Positions 1-7,961 of a DNA stretch of 50,615 bases are shown here, piece after piece. Where the stretch lies: NCBI GenBank assembly GCA_002371705.1, contig DFGI01000058.1, forward strand, positions 8,405 through 59,019. Reading direction: 5' to 3'. The DNA comes from Bacteroidales bacterium UBA3754 (GTDB lineage: Bacteria > Bacteroidota > Bacteroidia > Bacteroidales > UBA1715). Under the pieces are notes generated by a model that worked only from the letters and a program-made list of their open reading frames with translations, had not been told where the DNA came from and did not search any database. The translations under genes were made by a program, and so were the position numbers. Numbering within the stretch: the first letter of the stretch is position 1; the number at the start of each line of letters is the position of its first letter.

Positions 1-660
1 CGCGACTGGTGCTGTCCCCCTGCCGATACATTCTATATTATTGGCTCAACGGTTGGTCCACATCCGTATCCCGATATGGTGGCTCGTCTGCAAAGCGTTA
101 TCAGCGAGGAAATTAAATATCAACTCAAAGAACAGGAAGGTCGTGAAAATCCTGATTATTTAATCGCCTGCGTTGGTGGCGGAAGCAATGCCGCTGGAAC
201 AATTTATCATTATATTGACGACGTTGATGTAAAAATTGTTCTTGCCGAAGCTGGCGGAAAAGGCGTGGATTCTGGATTCACTGCTGCCACAATTCAATGC
301 GGTACGCTCGGCATTATTCACGGAAGCCGCACGCTCGTTATGCAGACCGAAGATGGTCAGATTGTGGAACCATATTCAATTTCCGCCGGACTTGACTATC
401 CGGGAATCGGTCCTATGCACGCCAATCTTGCTAAACAGCACAGAGCAACGGTTTATGCCGTAAACGACGACGAAGCCGTTCGGGGCGCATACGAGCTCAC
501 CAAGCTAGAAGGCATTATTCCTGCTCTTGAGTCGGCTCACGCTCTTGGCGTTTTGCCAAAATTGAATTTTAAACCTACCGACGTGGTCGTACTAACCGTA
601 AGCGGGCGCGGCGACAAGGATTTGGAAACGTATCTCAATTATAAGAAAGAATTAAAATAA
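1..660 (+). CDS. trpB: Tryptophan synthase beta chain, 3' part
   Basis: TrpB is the PLP enzyme that joins indole and serine to give tryptophan, working in an alpha2-beta2 complex with TrpA. The reading frame is open from base 1 in the frame of the stop at 658-660, so the gene is cut by the window edge and the methionine at base 76 is internal. Visible TrpB marks are the segment GPHPYPDMVARLQS, the glycine-rich CVGGGSNAAG loop that holds the PLP phosphate, and GLDYPGIGP, all in the expected order for the C-terminal half. It stops 10 bases before trpE and heads the tryptophan operon, the usual order in Bacteroidetes. The promoter and any leader lie outside the window. Identification is secure. 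Confidence 0.97.
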   Translation, partial: RDWCCPPADTFYIIGSTVGPHPYPDMVARLQSVISEEIKYQLKEQEGRENPDYLIACVGGGSNAAGTIYHYIDDVDVKIVLAEAGGKGVDSGFTAATIQCGTLGIIHGSRTLVMQTEDGQIVEPYSISAGLDYPGIGPMHANLAKQHRATVYAVNDDEAVRGAYELTKLEGIIPALESAHALGVLPKLNFKPTDVVVLTVSGRGDKDLETYLNYKKELK

Positions 661-670
661 AGATAGAAAG

Positions 671-2077
671 ATGAAAAAGTTTAGTTATACTGTTTTTGAA
701 AAACAAATGTTCGGCGACACGTGTACTCCCGTAAGTGTCTATATGCGAATCAGAAATCTCTACACGCAAAGTGCTTTAATGGAATGTTCCGATTACCACA
801 GTTCTGAAAACGGCTGCTCGTATATCGGCGTTCGCCCAATCGCCCATGTTGCCATAGAGCACGGTCTGGGTAAATGCGTCTATCCCGACGGCAGTTTGTA
901 CCAGCATCCAATCAATGCAAACTATCTTCCGTCGGATATTATCAATGAATTTTTGAACGAATTCAATGTAAACAACGACAAAAATCTGGGACTGTTCGGC
1001 TACACGTCGTTCAATTCCATTCGTTACTTGGAAAACATTGCCGTGAAAGACGAGACACAGGTGAAGAACGATGCGCCCGATATGATTTACATTCTTTATA
1101 AATATGTCATCACGTTCAATCATTTCGACAACACTATGAGCATTAGCGAACTTGTTGCCGACGGCGAAAAATCGGACATCGAAACGATTGAAAAGGCGAT
1201 TCAAAAACCGTTTGTGACAAAATATGAATTTCACCATATTGGCGAAACAACCAGCACGCTCACCGACGAACAGCATAAAGAAAACATTCGCAAGGGAATT
1301 GAACATTGCAAGCGCGGCGACGTGTTCCAAATCGTACTGAGCCGTCGTTTTGTGCAACCTTACGAAGGCGACGATTTCAATGTTTACCGTGCGTTGCGGA
1401 GAATCAATCCGTCGCCGTACTTGTTTTACTTTGATTTCGGCGGATTTCGAATCTTTGGTTCGAGCCCCGAAACGCATTGTCGTGTGAAAAACGAAAACGG
1501 GAAATTCATAGCATACATCGACCCGATTGCGGGAACGACAAAACGTACCGGCGACGAAGTTCAGGACGCCAAAAATGCAGAATATTTGAGAAACGATCCG
1601 AAGGAAAACGCCGAGCACGTGATGTTGGTTGACTTGGCTCGCAACGACTTGAGCCGTAACTGTCACGACGTGCACGTGGATTTTTACAAAGAACTGCAAT
1701 ATTATAGTCACGTGATTCACTTGGTAAGCCGTGTGAGCGGAACATTGGACGACGACAAAAATCCTGTCAAGGCGTTTATGGACACGTTCCCCGCAGGAAC
1801 ATTGAGCGGAGCGCCAAAAATCCGTGCTATGCAACTGATTAGCGAATACGAACCGCACAATCGCGGAATGTACGGCGGATGCGTCGGATTCATCGGTTTC
1901 GACGGTTCTCTGAATCAGGCAATTACAATCAGAACATTCGTTTCGAGAAACAATGAATTGTGGTTTCAGGCAGGCGGCGGCATTGTTGCCCAAAGCGACG
2001 AAGAATATGAATTGCAAGAAGTTAACAACAAATTAGGTGCATTGCGCAGAGCAATCATACTTGCCGAAGAAGCATAA
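671..2077 (+). CDS. trpE: Anthranilate synthase component I
   Basis: TrpE converts chorismate to anthranilate with ammonia supplied by TrpG, the first committed step of tryptophan synthesis. The 468-residue protein has the normal length. The C-terminal chorismate-binding domain shows GSSPETH, PAGTLSGAPKIRAM and YGGCVGFIGFDG in family order. Residues 36-40 (LMECS) sit where the tryptophan feedback motif (LLES type) is expected, so feedback inhibition is plausible. The ATG follows trpB by 10 bases and the stop lies 11 bases before trpG, which suggests one transcript. TrpE is preferred over PabB because of the full trp context. Confidence 0.96.
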   Translation: MKKFSYTVFEKQMFGDTCTPVSVYMRIRNLYTQSALMECSDYHSSENGCSYIGVRPIAHVAIEHGLGKCVYPDGSLYQHPINANYLPSDIINEFLNEFNVNNDKNLGLFGYTSFNSIRYLENIAVKDETQVKNDAPDMIYILYKYVITFNHFDNTMSISELVADGEKSDIETIEKAIQKPFVTKYEFHHIGETTSTLTDEQHKENIRKGIEHCKRGDVFQIVLSRRFVQPYEGDDFNVYRALRRINPSPYLFYFDFGGFRIFGSSPETHCRVKNENGKFIAYIDPIAGTTKRTGDEVQDAKNAEYLRNDPKENAEHVMLVDLARNDLSRNCHDVHVDFYKELQYYSHVIHLVSRVSGTLDDDKNPVKAFMDTFPAGTLSGAPKIRAMQLISEYEPHNRGMYGGCVGFIGFDGSLNQAITIRTFVSRNNELWFQAGGGIVAQSDEEYELQEVNNKLGALRRAIILAEEA

Positions 2078-2088
2078 AACTGAACGAT

Positions 2089-2652
2089 ATGAAAATAGCA
2101 TTGATTGATAATTACGACAGTTTCACGTACAACCTGTACCACTTGTTGAAAGAACTCAACGTGGAAGTGAGCGTGTTCCGAAACGATCAGTTTCAAATGA
2201 ACGAACTGGAGGCATTTGACAAGATTTTACTCAGTCCCGGACCGGGCATTCCAAAAGAATCGGGCTTGCTGATGGACGTGATTAAGACATACGCCGGCAA
2301 AAAGCCGATTTTGGGAATTTGCCTTGGCGAACAAGCCATCGGCGAAGCATTCGGAGGTACGTTGACAAACCTATCCAACGTGTTCCACGGAGTTCAAACG
2401 CCAACCGATATTGTAAAAGAGGATTATTTGTTCAATAATCTTGACAAGGAAATTCCCGTCGGACGCTATCATTCCTGGGTGGTTGACAAGGACTCGCTCC
2501 CAGCCGATTTGGAAATTCTTGCGGTAAGCAAGGAAGGGTTTATAATGGCTCTGCGTCACAAGACATACGACGTGCGCGGCATTCAATTCCACCCCGAATC
2601 GGTACTTACTCCCGACGGAAAACAAATAATGAAAAACTGGATTTTAAACTAA
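2089..2652 (+). CDS. trpG: Anthranilate synthase component II, glutamine amidotransferase
   Basis: TrpG hydrolyses glutamine and channels ammonia to TrpE. It is a stand-alone class I amidotransferase of 187 residues, the usual length when not fused to trpD. The nucleophile is Cys78 in GICLGEQ, and the His168/Glu170 pair lies in GIQFHPES. The SPGPGIPKESG loop is also present. One small oddity is a Glu after GICLG where many family members have His or Gln; the catalytic triad is unaffected. The gene is 11 bases after trpE and 6 bases before trpD. In some bacteria such a protein also serves PabB, so dual use in folate synthesis is possible. Confidence 0.95.
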   Translation: MKIALIDNYDSFTYNLYHLLKELNVEVSVFRNDQFQMNELEAFDKILLSPGPGIPKESGLLMDVIKTYAGKKPILGICLGEQAIGEAFGGTLTNLSNVFHGVQTPTDIVKEDYLFNNLDKEIPVGRYHSWVVDKDSLPADLEILAVSKEGFIMALRHKTYDVRGIQFHPESVLTPDGKQIMKNWILN

Positions 2653-2658
2653 TGTGAT

Positions 2659-3663
2659 ATGGAAAATTGTTTAAGAAAAATTGTTGCTCAAGAAACGTTC
2701 ACCCGAAACGAGGCAAAAGAAATAATGCACGAAATTGTTGACCAAAAATATTCCGATATGCAAATCGCCGCAATATTGATGGGTATTCAAACTCGCGGCG
2801 TTACCGTTGATGAAATTTTAGGATTACGCGACGGTTTGTTGGAAACTGGCGTTCACACCGATATGAAACCGTATCAGGTGATTGACATTGTCGGTACCGG
2901 CGGTGACGGAAAAAATACGTTCAACATTTCCACCTGCTCGTGTTTTGTTGTTGCTGGTGCCGGTTACAAAGTTGCAAAGCACGGAAATTACGCTGCTTCG
3001 TCGGTGAGTGGTGCGAGCAACGTGCTTGAAGCCCACGGTGTTAAGTTTACAGCCGACAACGATGCGCTGAAACGCAGTTTGGAAGAATGTGGCTTTGTTC
3101 ACCAACACGCACAATTGTTCGCCAAAGGAATGAAATGGGTTGGTCCTGCCCGAAAAGCACTGGGACAACTGGGAACTCCTTCGTGCTTCAATTTGTTAGG
3201 TCCGCTGGTAAATCCCTGCAATCCCGATTATCAGTTGCTTGGAACGGCAAACTTAGACCAACAGAGATTGTATCATCAAGTATATCAACGAATTGGTATA
3301 AAATATGGCATTGTAACCAGCATAGACGGCTACGACGAAATTTCGCTTACTGGAAGTTTCAAAATAGTGTATAATGAGGAAGAACACGTCTATCAACCTG
3401 AAGAATTTGGCATGCAGGTCATCAATCCTAAGGAAATCTACGGCGGAAGCACGCTGGAAGAAGCAAAGGAGATTTTCGACGCCGTACTGGAAAACAGGTC
3501 AACTTTGGCACAAAAGAACGTGGTTCTTATAAACTCCGCATTCGCAATCCACGTGATTGAACAACAAAAGACGTTCAACGAATGTCTGTCGCTTGCAAAA
3601 GAATCGCTCGAAAGCGGACGTGCATTGCAATGTTTGAAAAAATACATCGAACTAAATTCGTAA
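2659..3663 (+). CDS. trpD: Anthranilate phosphoribosyltransferase
   Basis: TrpD transfers the phosphoribosyl group from PRPP to anthranilate. The 334-residue length is normal. The PRPP-binding GTGGDG motif is at residues 79-84, followed by NTFNIST. The conserved KHGN motif is at 107-110, followed by a serine-rich SSVSGASNVLE segment. The start ATG is 6 bases after the trpG stop, and the stop is 3 bases before trpC, consistent with translational coupling within the operon. Nothing suggests damage or fusion. Confidence 0.96.
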   Translation: MENCLRKIVAQETFTRNEAKEIMHEIVDQKYSDMQIAAILMGIQTRGVTVDEILGLRDGLLETGVHTDMKPYQVIDIVGTGGDGKNTFNISTCSCFVVAGAGYKVAKHGNYAASSVSGASNVLEAHGVKFTADNDALKRSLEECGFVHQHAQLFAKGMKWVGPARKALGQLGTPSCFNLLGPLVNPCNPDYQLLGTANLDQQRLYHQVYQRIGIKYGIVTSIDGYDEISLTGSFKIVYNEEEHVYQPEEFGMQVINPKEIYGGSTLEEAKEIFDAVLENRSTLAQKNVVLINSAFAIHVIEQQKTFNECLSLAKESLESGRALQCLKKYIELNS

Positions 3664-3666
3664 GCT

Positions 3667-4470
3667 ATGGCCGATATTTTGGAGGAAATCGTTGATAATA
3701 AGCGTGTTGAAGTTGATGCGGTAAAACAAAAACTGCCGTTTTACGAACTTGCCAAACGTGTGGAGCAGTTTTTAGCTGAAAATCCGCTGAAACCACGTTC
3801 CATGCACGACACGCTGTTGGCAAGCAAATCGGGTATCATTGCGGAATTTAAGCGGAAATCACCGTCGAAAGGATGGATTCACGCCGACGCAGTGCCGACC
3901 GACGTGGTGCCGTTGTACGAAAAAAATGGTGCCTCGGCAGCTTCCGTCTTGGTTGACGAAAAGTATTTCGGCGGCTCCAAACACTTCATCGAAATGGTAC
4001 GCCCGATGGTTTCTCTTCCAATTTTGTACAAAGAATTTATTGTTGACGAATATCAGTTGTACGAGGCGAAACTTGCTGGTGCCGACACCGTGTTGCTCAT
4101 TGCGGCTACGCTTTCGGCTCCGATGGTGAAAAAATTGGTGGAAACCGCCCATCAGCTTGGTCTGGAGATTTTGTTCGAGGTTCATTCCGTGTCGGAACTG
4201 AACAAAGTCGTGCCAGAAATTGATATGCTTGGCGTGAACAACCGTCATTTGGGAACCTTCGTCACCGATGTGAAATGGTCATTTGACATTGCCGACAAAT
4301 TATCGAAGGATTTTTTGCTCGTGAGCGAAAGCGGCATAAGTAATCCACAGACTGTGAAAGAATTACGGAATGTTGGCTATAGAGGATTTCTCATCGGAGA
4401 ATGCTTTATGAAAGAACAAAATCCAGGCGAGGCGTTGAAAACATTTATTCAAAATATAGAGCAATGTTGA
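3667..4470 (+). CDS. trpC: Indole-3-glycerol phosphate synthase
   Basis: TrpC closes the indole ring of CdRP to give indole-3-glycerol phosphate. The 267-residue TIM-barrel protein carries IIAEFKRKSPSKGWI with the catalytic lysines near the first strand, the LYKEFIVDEYQL strand, LGVNNRHL, and the phosphate-binding LVSESGIS and GFLIGE near the C-terminus. It is not fused to TrpF, unlike the E. coli enzyme. Its TGA stop overlaps the trpF start (ATG at 4464 inside ATGTTGA), a typical coupled junction. Confidence 0.96.
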   Translation: MADILEEIVDNKRVEVDAVKQKLPFYELAKRVEQFLAENPLKPRSMHDTLLASKSGIIAEFKRKSPSKGWIHADAVPTDVVPLYEKNGASAASVLVDEKYFGGSKHFIEMVRPMVSLPILYKEFIVDEYQLYEAKLAGADTVLLIAATLSAPMVKKLVETAHQLGLEILFEVHSVSELNKVVPEIDMLGVNNRHLGTFVTDVKWSFDIADKLSKDFLLVSESGISNPQTVKELRNVGYRGFLIGECFMKEQNPGEALKTFIQNIEQC

Positions 4471-5084
4471 TAAAAGTGTGCGGAATGCGTGATTCCGAAA
4501 ATATGAAGGCAATTGCCGATTTAGACGTGGATTTTATGGGAATGATTTTCTATCCACGTTCAAAGCGCTATGTTTCGGAAGTGCCGTCGTTCCGCCCATT
4601 GCGGCAAAAATTGATTGCGGTGTTTGTGAATGCCGACATCGACGAAATAGCCAAAACCGTGGAAACCTTTCACTGCGATGGCATTCAGTTGCACGGCGAC
4701 GAAACGCCTGAATTTGTACGTTTGTTGAAAAGCACGTGCAATTGTCTGGTTATTAAAGCATTCCAAATTGCAAAAGCTGAAGATTTGCAGAAAACAAGTC
4801 AGTACGAAAACTTGTGCGATTATTTTTTGTTTGACACGGCAACGCCTTCGTATGGTGGAAGCGGTGAATCGTTTGACTGGTTGATTCTTGCTGAATATCA
4901 AGGTAAAACGCCGTTTTTGTTAAGTGGCGGCATTGGAGCAGAAAGTGTGGAACGAATCAAACAATTTTCGCATCCGCAGTTTGCAGGAATCGATATAAAT
5001 TCTAAATTTGAAACCTGTCCTGCTGTGAAAGATGTTGAAAAAGTGAGGACATTCGTAGAAAAATTAAGAATTAATAATTGTTGA
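4464..5084 (+). CDS. trpF: Phosphoribosylanthranilate isomerase
   Basis: TrpF isomerises phosphoribosylanthranilate to CdRP, the substrate of TrpC. I chose the ATG at 4464, which overlaps the trpC stop, because translation from it begins MLIKVCGMRD, the standard TrpF N-terminus with the catalytic Cys in KVCGM. The frame is open further upstream, but only through trpC. The product has about 206 residues, normal for a free TrpF. Other marks are IQLHGDE and the phosphate-binding LLSGGIGAE. In the usual order trpA would follow directly; here a Sel1-repeat gene intervenes. Confidence 0.95.
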   Translation: MLIKVCGMRDSENMKAIADLDVDFMGMIFYPRSKRYVSEVPSFRPLRQKLIAVFVNADIDEIAKTVETFHCDGIQLHGDETPEFVRLLKSTCNCLVIKAFQIAKAEDLQKTSQYENLCDYFLFDTATPSYGGSGESFDWLILAEYQGKTPFLLSGGIGAESVERIKQFSHPQFAGIDINSKFETCPAVKDVEKVRTFVEKLRINNC

Positions 5085-5092
5085 GACGTGCC

Positions 5093-5140
5093 ATGAAATA
5101 CTATAGATTAGATAAATTTTTGTTAGACAGGAAACTATGA
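5093..5140 (+). CDS. Possible 15-residue coupled leader ORF
   Basis: The ATG at 5093 opens a short frame encoding MKYYRLDKFLLDRKL, whose TGA overlaps the ATG of the Sel1-repeat gene in an ATGA junction at 5137-5140. The trp genes around it use similar coupled junctions, so this could deliver ribosomes to the next start. It may equally be chance, or the relic of an N-terminus lost by a frameshift. There is no homology argument I can make, and the call is tentative. Confidence 0.25.
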   Translation: MKYYRLDKFLLDRKL

Positions 5141-7041
5141 ATCCAAAAAAGCCAGGAAAAAGAGAAATCAACAAAGCGTTGAGTGATTTAGAAAAAAAAG
5201 ATACTTTATGCAGAAGAATCGTTTCCAAAAAATACGGATGGAAACAACATAGTTTCATCAATTGGAAAGTTGAAGGTGGATATTATTTTTATTTGCGGCA
5301 TCTCAATTGCTATAGTGGGGCATTTTTGTACGTCAAGCCCCTTTATATAGACGATTTGTGGTGGGATATTTTCGAAATGTCCAGCAATAAAAAAGCACCC
5401 ATGAGCTTGAGAGGAAATGGAACGTTTTCGTTAGATGGCGTAAGAATACAGGAGACCCCCGATCTTTTTGACATTAGAACGAATGAGCGTGAGGCTGAGT
5501 ATGAATTAGAAAAAATCCAGAAATATTCCGACGAAGATATCGAAAAGATTTGGGACAAGGTTTTTCGGCAATTTGACGACGAAATAAAACGTTTTATCAA
5601 AGAGAATCCCGACCCTGATTCCTATTTCCCAGAAGAGGAAAAATGCTATGAATATTACACGCTTATAACGTATTTGCATGCAGGAGACAGGCAAAAAGTT
5701 TTGGATAAGATTGCGGAATTACGAGCAACTCCAGATCGAATGAAGACTCGTTTTGCATGGTCATATGATGACGGCACATCAAGAGATGGACTCGACTTTA
5801 TCGAAGCATGGTGTTTGCGAGAACTCGCAGAGCAAGGCGATGTGATGGCTCAGTACAAACTTGGGACGGCGTATGAAGAAGGTTCTTGTGTTCACATAGA
5901 TAATGAAAAAGCAGTCTTTTGGTATCGCAAAGCGGCAGAACAAGGAAATTCATCGGCTCAATACAGTCTTGGAAGGATGTTCGATTACGGGTGCGGCGTC
6001 CCCGAAGACAAACAAGAAGCCGCCATTTGGTATCGTAAAGCCGCAGAACAAGGCGACGGGAATGCCCAAAACGATCTTGGCATATTGTTACTTTACGGAG
6101 AAGGCGTTCCCGAAGACAAATTAGAAGCCATATTCTGGTTTCGAAAAGCATCCGAGCAAGGGCTTAAAGAAGCTCAATATAATCTTGGTGTACGATACCT
6201 TTTGGGAGATGGTATTTCCGAAGACAAGCTGCAGGCCTTTACCTTGTTTCAAAAGGCAGCGGCACAAGGGTTCGCATCGGCACAATTCAGGCTCGGCAAG
6301 ATGTATGATGACGGAGGCGTCGTTCCTGAAAACAAGACTGAGGCGGCAAATTGGTATCGCAAAGCCGCTGAACAAGGCGACAAGGAGGCCCAAAACAATC
6401 TCGGCGTTATGTATCTCAACGGAGAAGGCGTTCCACAAGACAAATCGGAAGCGGAATATTGGTTCCGCAAAGCTGCCGAGCAAGGGGTTGCAGAGGCTCA
6501 AAATGAACTTGGCGTATTATTCCTTTACGGAGAAGGCATCGACCAAGACAAAGTTCAAGCCGTTTCATGGTTCCGCAAAGCTGCCGAACAAGGGCTTAAA
6601 GAAGCTCAATATAATCTTGGCGTACGATACCTTTTTGGAGATGGTATTTCCGAAGACAAGCTGCAGGCCTTTACCTTGTTTCAAAAGGCAGCGGCACAAG
6701 GATTCGCATCGGCACAATTCAGGCTCGGCAAGATGTATGATGACGGAGGCGTCGTTCCTGAAAACAAGACTGAGGCGGCAAATTGGTATCGCAAAGCCGC
6801 TGAACAAGGCGACAAGGAAGCCCAAAACAATCTTGGTGTTTTGTTCCTCAACGGAGAAGGCGTTCCACAAGACAAATCGGAAGCGGAATCTTGGTTCCGC
6901 AAAGCTGCCGAGCAAGGGCTTGAAGAAGCCCAATACAATCTCAACTTAATATTACAAGACAACCAAGAAACTCATGCTAAAGGGATAAAGTACATTATAA
7001 AATTGACGCAAATCATAAATCGTTTAAAAAAATTAAAATAA
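5137..7041 (+). CDS. Sel1-repeat (TPR-like) protein inside the trp operon
   Basis: This 634-residue protein has ten complete 36-residue Sel1 repeats and a partial eleventh, starting at residue 234, each of the form G-x-x-x-A-Q-x-x-L-G ... W-[YF]-R-K-A-A-E-Q. Sel1 repeats form alpha-solenoid surfaces for protein-protein contact; no catalytic motif is visible. Residues 1-233 are a different domain, rich in aromatic and acidic residues, that I do not recognise. No signal peptide or membrane segment is seen, so a cytoplasmic location is likely. Repeats 4-6 and 8-10 are nearly identical at DNA level with a 432-base offset. It starts 52 bases after trpF and ends 8 bases before trpA, so it should be co-transcribed with trp genes. 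No role in tryptophan metabolism is known to me. Confidence 0.85.
   Translation: MNPKKPGKREINKALSDLEKKDTLCRRIVSKKYGWKQHSFINWKVEGGYYFYLRHLNCYSGAFLYVKPLYIDDLWWDIFEMSSNKKAPMSLRGNGTFSLDGVRIQETPDLFDIRTNEREAEYELEKIQKYSDEDIEKIWDKVFRQFDDEIKRFIKENPDPDSYFPEEEKCYEYYTLITYLHAGDRQKVLDKIAELRATPDRMKTRFAWSYDDGTSRDGLDFIEAWCLRELAEQGDVMAQYKLGTAYEEGSCVHIDNEKAVFWYRKAAEQGNSSAQYSLGRMFDYGCGVPEDKQEAAIWYRKAAEQGDGNAQNDLGILLLYGEGVPEDKLEAIFWFRKASEQGLKEAQYNLGVRYLLGDGISEDKLQAFTLFQKAAAQGFASAQFRLGKMYDDGGVVPENKTEAANWYRKAAEQGDKEAQNNLGVMYLNGEGVPQDKSEAEYWFRKAAEQGVAEAQNELGVLFLYGEGIDQDKVQAVSWFRKAAEQGLKEAQYNLGVRYLFGDGISEDKLQAFTLFQKAAAQGFASAQFRLGKMYDDGGVVPENKTEAANWYRKAAEQGDKEAQNNLGVLFLNGEGVPQDKSEAESWFRKAAEQGLEEAQYNLNLILQDNQETHAKGIKYIIKLTQIINRLKKLK
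6161..6917 (+). repeat. 432-base-period internal duplication in the Sel1 gene
   Basis: Bases 6161-6485 recur almost unchanged at 6593-6917. The offset of 432 bases equals exactly four 36-residue Sel1 units. Only scattered substitutions separate the copies (for example LLGDG versus LFGDG), which points to a recent in-frame tandem duplication and continuing potential for unequal recombination. Confidence 0.9.
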
Positions 7042-7049
7042 AAAATACA

Positions 7050-7826
7050 ATGAACAGAATCAATCAATTATTTAAGACAAAGACCAACAATATTTTGAGT
7101 CTTTATTTTTGTGCAGGAGCACCAACGTTGGACGGCACAGTTTCGGTGCTTCAGGCAATGGAACAGAACGGAATCAATATGGTGGAAATTGGCATCCCGT
7201 TCAGCGACCCTATGGCCGACGGTCCTGTTATTCAGACGGCGGCAACTAAGGCGTTGCGAAATGGAATGTCGCTGAACCTGTTGTTTTCGCAGTTGAAAGA
7301 TGTGCGTAAATCGGTAAACATTCCGCTCATTCTGATGGGATATTTGAATCCTGTGATTCAATACGGCTTTGAAAACTTCTGCAAAAAATGTGTCGAAGTC
7401 GGTGTTGACGGAATGATTTTGCCCGATTTGCCTTTCAAAGACTATTTGGAAGACTATAAACCTATTGCCGACAAATACGATTTGCGAATCATCATGCTCA
7501 TCACTCCCGAAACAAGCGAGGAGCGTATTCGTTTCATAGACGAACACACCGACGGCTTTATTTATATGGTGTCGTCGGCAGCCACAACAGGGGCTCAAAA
7601 AACGTTCGACGACCAGAAACAGGCCTACTTCAACCGAGTTCACGCAATGAATCTCCGCAATCCGCTGATGATTGGTTTTGGCATCTCAAACAAACAAACG
7701 CTGGAATCGGCACAGGCAAACGCCAACGGAGCAATCATCGGCTCAAAGTTCGTGCAACTGCTCGACGAGGCAAATGGCGATGCGGAAAAGGCGGTGAAGA
7801 ATTTGTTTGAGTGCTTGGGAAAATAA
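7050..7826 (+). CDS. trpA: Tryptophan synthase alpha chain
   Basis: TrpA cleaves indole-3-glycerol phosphate to indole, which passes to TrpB. The 258-residue protein carries the catalytic Glu in MVEIGIPFSDP and the catalytic Asp in DPMADGPVIQ, followed by LMGYLNP and the phosphate-binding IIGSKFV region. It begins 8 bases after the Sel1 gene and is the last gene before a strong hairpin at 7882, so the transcription unit probably ends there. Length and motifs indicate an intact enzyme. Confidence 0.96.
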   Translation: MNRINQLFKTKTNNILSLYFCAGAPTLDGTVSVLQAMEQNGINMVEIGIPFSDPMADGPVIQTAATKALRNGMSLNLLFSQLKDVRKSVNIPLILMGYLNPVIQYGFENFCKKCVEVGVDGMILPDLPFKDYLEDYKPIADKYDLRIIMLITPETSEERIRFIDEHTDGFIYMVSSAATTGAQKTFDDQKQAYFNRVHAMNLRNPLMIGFGISNKQTLESAQANANGAIIGSKFVQLLDEANGDAEKAVKNLFECLGK

Positions 7827-7881
7827 GATTTCAATCTCAATGCAATTCACAATGGAACGTTGTTGCGAATATGCAATTACA

Positions 7882-7915
7882 AAAAACGACCGTCCACTTG
7901 GACAGTCGTTTTTTT
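7882..7915. terminator. Bidirectional terminator, trpA / fumarase
   Basis: A 10-bp stem (AAAAAACGAC with GTCGTTTTTT, extended by TCC/GGA) has T-runs in both directions. It lies between the convergent ends of trpA (+) and the fumarase gene (-), and can serve both. Confidence 0.85.
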
Positions 7916-7961
7916 TGTAGAGTGAAAATTCCTATCTCCTAACTCCTAATTCCTACCTCAA

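Noticed and set aside
776..2017. 413-codon minus-strand frame inside trpE
   Set aside because: It lies opposite a clear trpE with all motifs, is low in complexity typical of antisense frames, and has no domain I recognise.
4401..4463. Longer N-terminus for trpF
   Set aside because: It would be read from inside trpC; the ATG at 4464 gives the standard TrpF start and overlaps the trpC stop.
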